Origin: Plantago elongata
Taxonomy: Eukaryota; Streptophyta; Magnoliopsida; Lamiales; Plantaginaceae
Direction of reading: 5' to 3'
Assembly (NCBI GenBank): GCA_036897095.1
Contig: JAYMSP010001759.1
Coordinates: forward strand, 1-29,116
Length of the DNA: 29,116 nucleotides
Shown here: in pieces, positions 20,906 to 29,116 of the stretch
How the letters are laid out: the number at the start of each line of letters is the position of its first letter
Position numbering within the stretch: the stretch's first letter is position 1
Translations under genes and position numbers: made by a program
Notes under the pieces: generated by a model
Told to the model about the DNA's origin: nothing
Databases searched by the model: none
What the model saw: the letters and a program-made list of their open reading frames with translations, nothing else

Positions 20906-23613
20906 ATGGCTACTCGTTTGGTACGGGGATTACGAGTTGCTGCCGGAACATTTCTGTCTCATCAACAATCGAAACCCGCAAACAATTGCAATCCTGTTTT
21001 CAAACACTCTGTCAGAAATTATTACATGTCCCAACTGCGAAAAACGACTTGTGAGGAGAACATCGTGTCTCTGATTCGGAATGAAATCCAGTACGAGATC
21101 GACACTGCGCGTACCCTTCATGTATATCACATTTTACGTTGTTTTCTTTGATTCAGCTCTCTTTATGTCTGATTTGGTAGCTTAGATTTTGGATGTGTAC
21201 TTGTTTGTGTCTATTTCTTCATTTATGTTTTTTTACTTCATCAGTATTTATACTGTAGGTTTGTAGGAAGAAGTGCAATATTATGAATTGAGTGTAGACA
21301 AATCACTAGAGAGAGTAGTCGGAGTTTTGATTTTTTTTCGTATGGGTTGAGGGGTGGTTGGAGTGTGAAAATGGTGCTTACTTGTTAAGTAGGGACGACG
21401 TAGTACTGGTTCTGCTTAGTAATTTTCTGCAGTTCATGTAGATTTGGGATAAAATGGGTGTAGTGTATTATAAAATGAGCTACATTTTCCATTGGTGATG
21501 TAAAAGAAAGGAATATCCTCTGGAATACCATTTCTCGACCCTTATAGTCCGAGTGACACGGATTAGTAGGGTGAATGACTTGTACGAGGGACCTGCGGGA
21601 GAGTTAGTTTTACCAGCAATTTCTTAGTTGGGTTGGCATAGACATATAACAGATCAAAATTACTTTATCATTTCTAGTTAAAAGAGGGTATCAACTATCT
21701 ACCTTGGGTGTGGTGGTGTTGTATTTACAGGGATTCTTTCATACTTGAGATTTATGAGTAGGCATACATTGTTTCTCACAATCAATCATATCTCTTGAGA
21801 AATGAGTATACATGAATCTAATAAAATCCTTTTAAGTCAGTGTCTCATTTCAACCACAAGCTTAGAATCGGTCGATATAGGTTTCCGGTAATATATAGGA
21901 GTTGGTCTTGTCCTAGTACTTATTGAGCTTGGGACTTCTTTGAGGATTTGACCTTGATAATTCAATTCAGAGCAAGAACCCCTCAGAACATAAAATGCAA
22001 GAAGAGTGGCCGAAAACCTTGAAAAGTAAATTGAGAGAAGATTAGCTGAAAATGCCTAAAACTGTAGGTATTAGGAAAATCGACAGCCGAGGGGCAAGAG
22101 TCGAAGTCGACCATATGAAGCAGACCACCAATATATAGTACTATTTCTTAGTAACATGCAACAGAGGCTAGACATCTGTAAACTGGTGAAGCAATTTCAT
22201 GTCATGAACTTTTAACTTCAAAATTGTTTTGATCTTCTTCAAAGCTTGCACTCGCTCTCTGCTATAATATATTTGCTGACAAAAACTGTATGATTGTTGT
22301 TTAAATAGATTTGGTCCATGTTTTTCTTTTTCAATCTACTTGTGCCATGACTGCCCCTTCCCCTGCTCTCTAATTGGAAGTGGGCTAGGGCCTGTCATTT
22401 TCATGTTATGGATAAATGTATGAATCACCTGTAGTTAATTTTAACAGTTAGACTCACTCTTACTATTTGTGTCTGAAGTAACTTGTCTGCTGACTTTATT
22501 TATTTATGTATTTATCTGTTTATTTGTTTGTTTATTTGTTTATTTTCATCATCTGCAATTTATGACATTATGTGACCACGTTTTATTAATATCATAATTC
22601 ATACTAAACTTACATGACCACCTACCCAAGTGGTTGGAGTGGTTCCTACTAGTAATATATAGGAGTGCCGGTCTTTTCTTAAATATCTCGGGCTTGCTCA
22701 CTCTTTCTTGCTGTCAATTCCTTGTGAAGCCTTTCAGAAGCAATTGCACCTGTCTAACCGCCTTATGAAGCTATAAATTGTATTAGTTGATTTAGATTAT
22801 GAGTACTATAAGAGTAGAATACGTTGATCACATTCTATGTTCCTGCCTACAGCATATACCTGAATTCAAGTTCAAGGAATTCGAGGTTGATGAACGTCCA
22901 GGGGAGAAGTGGATTCGGTTAACAAGGAAATTTGGCGAGAACGAAGAGATTAATGTTGAAGCCACTATGTTTGATGGTTCTATTCCCATTGGAAAAGATG
23001 ACAGCCCAAATGAAGTACATAATCCCATTACTGTGATCGTTGCTATTTTCAAGGGAAAAGACAATAATGTTTTGGAGTTTCTTTGCGATGCATGGCCACA
23101 GAGCATTGATATTCGTAAAGTTTATACTCGTGGGAATGATCAAATACGGAGCATGCCTTACATGGGCCCTGGATTCAAGTATGTTTCCTATTTCATTCCT
23201 GCTGTCTGCTATGAATTGATTAATCTAGTTATATTGCAGAAGATTTTTTCTTAGTCTACATCCATTTTCTTAGTCAATGATTGAAGCATTCACTTACATA
23301 AATATGGAAATTTACCTATTGACCTCTTCTAGTTTTATTGTCCATGGTGATAGATTTAGATGTTTATCAACATGAAAGATCATTAGCTGTGATTTCAACT
23401 GATGTATTTCGTTCGCCCTCATATTTATGTTTCCTTATTTTTATTCCCAGGGAATTGGACGATAATCTTCAGTATTCCCTATATGACTTCTTGAAGGATA
23501 GGGGTATAGATGACAAGTTATGTATGTCTTTGCATCTTCATATGTGGAACAAGGAAAAAAATGAGTACCTACGTTATTTGGAAAAGGTCGAATCTTTTGT
23601 TCAGAAGAAATAA
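20906..23613 (+). CDS. Mitochondrial p32/MAM33-family acidic matrix protein, three exons
   Basis: Exons at 20906-21121, 22853-23178 and 23451-23613 (GT-AG) give 234 aa. The basic, serine- and asparagine-containing N-terminus (MATRLVRGLRVAAGTFLSHQ, then FKHSVRNYYMSQLRK) fits a mitochondrial presequence. The mature region follows the p32/gC1qBP/MAM33 pattern: an N-terminal helix (ENIVSLIRNEIQYEID), the strand FKEFEVDERPGEKWIRLTRK, VEATMFDGS, a central sheet with NPITVIVAIFKGKDNNVLEFLCDAWPQ split over acidic loops, MPYMGPGF, and the C-terminal helices LQYSLYDFLKDRGID and YLRYLEKVESFVQKK. Family members form acidic doughnut trimers in the mitochondrial matrix and are linked to oxidative phosphorylation and mitoribosome function. 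Intron 1 is 1731 bp and contains a microsatellite. The exon 1/2 junction (TARTLH|HIPEF) is the least certain part of the model. Confidence 0.88.
22496..22545. repeat. (TTTA/TTTG)n tetranucleotide microsatellite in p32 intron 1
   Basis: About twelve four-base units of TTTA and TTTG, with minor interruptions, lie in the first intron of the p32-family gene. Confidence 0.85.
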
Positions 23614-24599
23614 AAGATGTAGTCATCTGTTTGCCACCCTGTGTTGAGGTATTTCTGGATTTCAATCAATTAGCATGGGGTTGATATTTGAAGCTTCAAA
23701 ATGAGCTGAACTAGAGATTGAGTCATTGTGAAACTGCCAGTGTACAGAAACTATTTAGGGCATTAGCTTCTCTCTTTCATTGTTATTTTTGTTGGAGAAT
23801 GCTCTGATTTGCATTGTCCACATAGACCATCCAATGAACGAAAACTAAATTGATTATTGTAATCTTTCAAGAAATAATACATTTGATGTGGCTTATGTAT
23901 CTTAACATTAGGCCCTTATTTTGCACCTGTTATGCATGCCTCATCTTTTTCTCTGGAATTTTCAGGTGGAGTCTTGCTCTTTGCCAGTAAATATTATTTT
24001 GGTTTCAAGCAAAATGTACAGACTTATGTTTACTCACAACAGATATCTACCTCGCTTTTCAGCAACTGTATTATTCAGTAGGTAATATTATACGAAGCAC
24101 AACTCAGTTGGTAATACGCCTTACCTCCAACCAATAGGTTGGGGTTTGAGTGATATTTTAGCCGTTTAAAAAAAAATTAGTGATTTAGTGAACATACTCC
24201 AGTCATTTAATATTTTCACTCATCAAATGTGTAATTGAAGATTTTCCACTTGTTCGGGAAAAGATTTTTGAAACTTATAGTTATACACACTCAGTCTGAT
24301 TCAGGAGCCTATTGAACATATGAAGGAAATAGTAGGTTGGTAAATTTATGCAGTGGTGTGAATGATAAAAAGACAGAAATACATATATAAACTACTTAAT
24401 AACAAATAATAAATATTACATATAAGGATGACTCTCTAAAAAAATTATATATAAATACATTTTAACTAGACAAAACTAGCCCTTATTTCATTCTTATTAG
24501 TTGTGGACCTAAAAATCAAGCTTAATTGAATGTGATAATTATCTTAAAATTCGACTATAATAATGGACTTCAAATAGGGTGTTAAATTGAATTACACAG
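23614..24599. other. 3' flank of the p32-family gene
   Basis: Downstream of the stop codon is ordinary AT-rich DNA with the probable 3' UTR. A SINE copy lies at 24092-24177. I see no gene. Confidence 0.5.
24092..24177 (+). mobile_element. tRNA-derived SINE, same family as the intronic copy at 4365-4457
   Basis: The sequence runs GAAGCACAACTCAGTTGG, then TAATACGCC, CCTCCAACCAAT, a B-box-like GGGGTTTGAGTG, and GTTTAAAAAAAAATTAG. The first 24 bases match the intronic copy at 21 positions. CCTCCAACCAAT is identical, and both end in a short A run after GTTT. The polymerase-III A and B boxes and A tail are SINE hallmarks. I find no clear target-site duplication, so this copy is probably older or its ends have decayed. 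Confidence 0.7.
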
Positions 24600-24804
24600 C
24601 CAATTTGAAATCCGTAGGCATGAAACCAATTCCTGAAAGCCTGAAATTATCTGGACTAGATCTTAAAATTAACATACTAGTTTCATGGACACAAAAACTA
24701 GTTTCAAAATAACAAAATTAATTTCAGAAATACAAAACCTAGTTTGATTTTCACAAAAGCTAGTTTCAGAACTACTAAAGTTAGTTTCAAGTTCACTAAA
24801 CTCG

Positions 24805-24968
24805 AATTAAGCGACTACGAGCCTCTCACAAATTCTAAAACCCTAGGGGAAAATGGTGAACCCAAAAATCCACTAAATTTGATTACTCCCTCCGGGAGCT
24901 ACGGTCTTAATTAGGATTTAGGTTTAGGACCGGTGGACCCGTCCTAAACCCTAACCCCTAATTAAGCG
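24805..24968. repeat. Direct repeats AATTAAGCG...CGAGCCT bounding an insert in the array
   Basis: AATTAAGCGACTACGAGCCT (from 24805) and AATTAAGCGGTTGCCGAGCCT (from 24960) share AATTAAGCG and CGAGCCT. The sequence between them lacks AGTTTCA motifs and includes the telomere-like hairpin. The arrangement suggests an insertion with a 9-bp target duplication or a short tandem duplication. Confidence 0.5.
24906..24966. repeat. Inverted repeat with telomere-like AAACCCTAACCCCTA arm
   Basis: CTTAATTAGG...TTTAGGAC (24906-24930) pairs with GTCCTAAACCCTAACCCC plus TAATTAAG (24941-24966), with a few mismatches, around the 10-base loop CGGTGGACCC. It interrupts the AGTTTCA array, together with flanking unique sequence from about 24,805. 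The right arm contains the plant telomere unit TTTAGGG in near-tandem, but only about two copies. Confidence 0.7.
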
Positions 24969-26110
24969 GTTGCCGAGCCTACAATGTTAGTTTTAAGATC
25001 TAGTTTGTCAGTTTCAGTATAAATAGTATTAGTTTCAGGTTCACTTAAGTAGTTTCAAAAACTCAGAAGTTAGTTTTATGTTCATCAATTTTAGTTTTAT
25101 GTTCGATAAAGTTAGTTTCAGGAACTCAGAGTTAGTTTCATATTAATTAATGTTAGTTTCAGCAACTAAAAATGTTTCAGGTTCCATCACACAACAAATA
25201 TTAGTAAATTAGTTTCATGTGAATTGAAATTAGTTTCAGGTGACTTTATACTAGTTTCAAAATATTTTATATTAGTTTCAGATTCATTAAACTAGTTTTA
25301 GGAACTTAGAGTTAGTTTCATATTCATTAATGTTAGTTTCAGCAACTAAAAAATGTTGGTTTCAGGTTCCATCACACAACAAATATTAGTTTAATTAGTT
25401 TCATGTGAATTGAAGTTAGTTTTAGGTGACTTTATATTAGTTTTAAGATTTTTTATATTAGTTTCAGGTTTATTCAAGTAGTTTCAAAAACTCAGAAATT
25501 AGTTTCATGTTCATCAACTTTAGTTTTATGTTTCATAAAGTTAGTTTCAGGTTCATTAAGCTAGTTTTAGGGATTCAGAGTTAGTTTCATATTCATTAAT
25601 GTTAGTTTTAGCAACTAAAAAATGTTGGTTTCAGGTTCCATTACACAACAAATATTAGGTTAATTAGTTTCATGTAAATTGAAGTTAGTTTCAAGTGTCT
25701 TTATACTAGTTTCAAGATTTTTTATATTATTTTTATAACCACAAAAACTGGTTTCACGTTTATAAATCTTGATTTCATCTTCACAAAAGCTAGTTTCAAA
25801 TCCATAAAAATCCTGAAACTAGTACGAGCATGTTTGAAACTAACTGTTATATTTGTGAAACTAACTTTTATACTCCTGAAACTAGTTTGACTTGGTATGA
25901 AACTATGGAAACCAACATTTATGCTCCTGAAATTAGTGAAACTAATATATATGTCCATGAAATTAATGTTTTATGAAGCTAATGTTCCTGAAACTAATAC
26001 AAACATATTTGAATATTTGTGAAACTAACTTTTATACAATAAAATTAACTTTTTGAAATTAACAAACATAAAACTAACAAAGATGGGCATGAAACTAACC
26101 AAAATTTACC

Positions 26111-27401
26111 TGCGACTTATATTCTACATTAATTATCTATACAAAATCTATTAAAAAAAGCTCTAATCTCGAGTAACGCCGCATTGCCCAGGCCTTTCCT
26201 CTTCTTCCACATCGAAAAATCGAATCAGAATAAGTTTTTTTTTTTAAATCCATGTCGAAAATGAGAAGAAAAGGGAGAAAATATCAAAGAGAGATGAGGA
26301 AGAAAGCTTGTTGGAGGAAGAAGCGAGTAGAAATAGACAGAAAAATAAAAAGAAGAGAGAAACAAGCATAATGTACAGATGTTAGAGAAAGAAGAGTGTT
26401 GAACTTGAAAGAATGAATGAGAGTTTATGTAACAATAAAGATGGAATTAAGATTTAAAAAAATAGAATGAATTTATTTGTAATTATTTTAACGAATAAAT
26501 TTTATTTGTAAGTTTATTATATAAAGTGGCTGTTTTGTACTTTAATTGAGATAAAATTGATGAAATAGAAGTTTGATTCAGGAAAAATAAAGTATTACAT
26601 GATCCGTACGTTAATAATTGAACTGAACCCTAGCTAATTGAACCCACTAAAACCAAAGAGTAGTGAGGCCACCGCTACATGATTGTGTACTACTATCTTT
26701 TGTCCTCTAACATTGAACTGCATCACCTTTGTGTTCGATCGATCTACTTTAATTGGATTTTTCTCTCAACCGACAAGGAACACAATCTATTTACCTAGAT
26801 TTTACTGTCCATTCTTTTTTTCACAATCACAGTGGTTAGTTTATATATCAGTAAGTTTTACATATCTTTATAAACTCGAACTTCGAGATGAAATAAATTT
26901 TATTTCAATTTAAGAAGATTCTAACGCAAATTAAATGTTAGCTTGAAGCTTTGATATCTTAAGAAAGTTTCAAAGTTGTAAATCTACTCATTTAGATTGA
27001 TTTTTCTCGTGGTCAGAGTTTAAGCTACATTTAAAAAAGTTATACAATTATAAATTTTATATGTGGTGGAGTTTATCTATGGGAAAATTGAATGTATAGT
27101 AAGTAATTATTGTCATACAAATTTCTTCTTGCATGTCTGGCAATCGGCAAGATTCTAACAGAGTACTGACTCTTTAATCCAAAGCAAAACGAATAATTAA
27201 TGTAGAGATTAACAAGTTACCAAAAATTGTACCAAAACCGAACATGAGCAGGAACTATTCATCATCATTGTGTGGTTATTTCCAACATGTATATATGTTA
27301 CTAAACAGATGTATAAGTATAACCCTAAATGTAATGGTAGAAGTTTCAGTTCATATGGAACATGAAAAAAATCTTTTACACCGATAATTTTATTGTAGTC
27401 A
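26111..27401. other. AT-rich spacer without recognised genes
   Basis: A purine-rich tract (GAGAAGAAAAGGGAG, GATGAGGAAGAAAGC) at about 26,255-26,390 follows the array. The remainder is AT-rich with no family motif, hairpin or repeat that I could support. Confidence 0.5.
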
Positions 27402-27902
27402 CCTCTCGTATATTACGGAGTGTTAGAAGATACCACCTTTATAGAGAGACATAAAAAAATTTACTTTCATTAATTATATAACAACCCAAAAAAAAAACAA
27501 GCTGCTAGAAATACCTAAACTCACATTTTATTCATTAATTTTGTAAAATACTAACTAATAGAAAATTCCACTCTCTAAAATTTCACCTCCTTTCCCTTTG
27601 TAGCTTTGATTTGCCGGTAACCTCCTCAAAGTCGTCGGAAATCGCTTGACCACTCATATATTACGGAGTCTTAGAAGAGACCACCTTTATAGAGAGACAT
27701 AAAAAATTTACTTTCATTAATTATATAAAAATCCAAAAAAAAAAAAAAAACAAGCTGCTAGAAATACCTAAACTCACATTTCATTCATTAATTTTGTAAA
27801 ATACTAACTAATAGAAAATTCCACTCTCTAAAATTTCACCTCCTTTCCCTTTGTATCTTTGATTTGCCGGCAACCTCCTCAAAGTCGTCGGAAATCGCTT
27901 GA
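27402..27902. repeat. Tandem duplication of a ~250-bp unit
   Basis: Copy 1 (about 27402-27649) and copy 2 (about 27651-27902) are nearly identical from TATATTACGGAGT through CAAGCTGCTAGAAATACC and CACCTCCTTTCCCTTTGTA to CGTCGGAAATCGCTTGA. The offset is 248 bp at the left and 253 bp at the right, the difference lying mainly in an internal A run (10 versus 16 bases). The high identity suggests a recent event. Confidence 0.9.
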
Positions 27903-27984
27903 GCTCGAAGATCTCCATCTCGATGTGGTTTCTATGTCATTGAGAGCTCGAAGCTCCATCTCGACGTGGTTTCTATGTTATTGA
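27901..27984. repeat. Short tandem duplication, two units of ~42 bp
   Basis: GAGCTCGAAGATCTCCATCT...CATTGA (27901-27943) is followed at once by GAGCTCGAAGCTCCATCT...TATTGA (27944-27984). The second copy lacks 2 bases and has a few substitutions. It abuts the 250-bp tandem duplication. Confidence 0.85.
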
Positions 27985-29116
27985 GCTAAAAAATGCACAA
28001 AAACGGCTAGATCTAACCGAAAACAACATCACAAAGGTACGAAAAGCTAGATCTCTACCTAGTTTTTGCGAAATAGGTGATTATTTTGATGATTTTCGTC
28101 TCACAATCTCATTTTCGCTTGAATCTCTACTGCTTTATGTGAAATCCGTGTTATATGATGATGTTTGTATATACATATCTGGTGTTTTCATCAATCTTTG
28201 TTCAAATTCAAAAAATAGATTGAAAATCGCGCACAACACTGATAAAATGTTCTTGAAGATTTTTATAATGAATTGTATCATATCAGTAATGTTCTGGACT
28301 ATATTGATGATGCTAACTTAAACAGAATACGATTATAGCTACTGTTCATTTAACAAATATGCTAAAATCATTACTTTATTGCACATGATTAATGTAGTTA
28401 CTCATATCTTCAATGTTTTTGTTGATATATTTATGTTTTGATGTTAAACATCAAAACTTAAACCCTAATGTTGATAATCGTGACATTATTCGCATTGTTT
28501 TGATTTATTCTTTCAATGCTTCTGAAAATGTCTGAAATGAATCTAGAAGTGCATTAAAATTTGAAAAACACTAACTAACGAAATTATTGTCCAATTTATA
28601 TGTTTAATGTTTTCAATCATAACTACAATGTTCAGTATTATGCTTATAATGTTTTCAATTATGTGTGATTTTCCTGCTTGTTCAACTACAACCTCATGAA
28701 TGAAAAAAAATATAATGTAATTTCCAATGTGATGTATGAAATGTTCTCGGTGATATGTGTAAGTTTTATGCTAATACATATAATGTTTCTTTGCACAGAT
28801 AAATGTGGAGATGGAGTTGACATTAGTCTTGCTGAGAGTCTTGGATGGATGACAAAGCACGTTGATAAATTGCATATGTATAGAAATCTCTAGTCAGTTT
28901 GAAAATAAATCTCAAACAAGTCTATGTAATAGAAAAAATGATGTCATTATCCAAACAATGTTCTTACGTATATATGTAATGTTCTCAATCATGAGTGTAA
29001 ATGTTTTTCATGTATATATTACGATTTCCACAATATGTGTTGTAAGGTCCGTAATTTCTCTCCAAATTTAAACCGCAATAAAATATTATTATTTTCTGAT
29101 GTCATACGAGTCGAAA
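27985..29116. repeat. Tract rich in a degenerate AATGTT(T/C)TCAAT motif, no gene
   Basis: From about 28,400 to the window end, variants of AATGTTTTCAAT or AATGTTC occur about ten times (for example near 28,604, 28,626, 28,646, 28,738, 28,956, 28,976). Spacing is irregular at 20-180 bp. The open frames here are short and match no family I know. The pattern resembles the AGTTTCA array in style: a short motif dispersed in AT-rich DNA. Both may belong to one large non-autonomous transposon extending beyond the window. Confidence 0.45.

Larger units (their letters stand above)
24600..26110. repeat. 1.5-kb array of degenerate AGTTTCA motifs that inverts near 25,800
   Basis: From about 24,680 to 25,800 the motif (T)TAGTTTCA(G/T) recurs roughly forty times at irregular 15-35 bp spacing. 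From about 25,814 to 26,100 it recurs about a dozen times as its reverse complement TGAAACTA. The switch is marked by CTAGTTTCA (25790-25798) and TGAAACTAG (25814-25822). Higher-order units exist. A segment around GCAACTAAAAAATGTTGG with CAGGTTCCATCACACAAC recurs near 25,153, 25,333 and 25,599. A segment with GTAGTTTCAAAAACTCAGAA recurs near 25,047 and 25,475. Subterminal motif arrays in both orientations are known in plant CACTA and Mutator-like or foldback transposons. I found no diagnostic end or transposase, so the class is open. Confidence 0.8.

Noticed and set aside
22620..22690. tRNA gene in p32 intron 1
   Set aside because: Only a weak A-box-like segment is visible. No cloverleaf or B box at the right spacing could be traced.
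22799..22852. ATG-containing extension of p32 exon 2
   Set aside because: It is the end of intron 1. The exon fits better from the acceptor at 22851-22852, with exon 1 supplying the mitochondrial presequence.
24920..24960. Interstitial telomeric repeat array
   Set aside because: Only about two imperfect TTTAGGG units are present, as one arm of a hairpin.
25722..25958. 78-aa minus-strand open frame with repeated SFxxxxxSF pattern
   Set aside because: It is a translation of the AGTTTCA motif array. The periodicity comes from the DNA repeat, not a protein.
28139..29071. Several 60-71 aa open frames near the right end
   Set aside because: They are AT-rich, lack family motifs and overlap a dispersed-motif repeat tract.
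1..29116. CRISPR array, operon or bacterial gene system
   Set aside because: Introns, plant gene families and plant MITEs mark this as nuclear plant DNA. No regularly spaced identical repeats with unique spacers were seen.

Overview
The window is nuclear DNA from a flowering plant, most likely a core eudicot. The genes have short exons with AT-rich GT-AG introns. They encode plant-specific families (DUF569 proteins, a DYW-class pentatricopeptide editing factor, subgroup-II h-type thioredoxins), and the spaces between them hold plant MITEs, SINEs and low-complexity repeats. I could not fix the species; Caryophyllales is only a guess.

Layout. 1-844 is the remnant of a DUF569 gene, frameshifted and lacking its 3' exons. 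4028-6073 is a complete DUF569 gene of four exons (289 aa). 7059-8873 (minus) is an intronless DYW-PPR protein that closely resembles Arabidopsis CRR28. 11658-14201 is a two-exon type-II DnaJ/HSP40 (297 aa). 14927-15600 and 19474-20107 (both minus) are two duplicated three-exon h-type thioredoxins (163 and 151 aa), both with the unusual active site WCKPC. 20906-23613 is a three-exon mitochondrial p32/MAM33-family protein (234 aa). From about 24.1 kb the window is repeat territory: a SINE, a 1.5 kb array of AGTTTCA motifs that inverts part-way, a 250 bp tandem duplication, and a tract rich in an AATGTT motif. The genes are not an operon and share no obvious pathway. They span actin-related DUF569 proteins, organelle RNA editing, chaperoning, redox control and a mitochondrial matrix protein. 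From memory, their order (DUF569, CRR28, DnaJ, Trx h) matches Arabidopsis At1g59710-At1g59730, so this looks like an ancient conserved neighbourhood.

The most striking observation is in the DUF569 gene at 4028-6073. Its first intron (4351-4460) is almost exactly an antisense tRNA-derived SINE plus one copy of its 17-bp target-site duplication. The duplication contains AG|GT, so both splice sites come from the duplicated target and splicing restores the original codons. A second copy of what appears to be the same SINE family lies at 24092-24177. This looks like a caught-in-the-act spliceosomal intron gain by retroposition.
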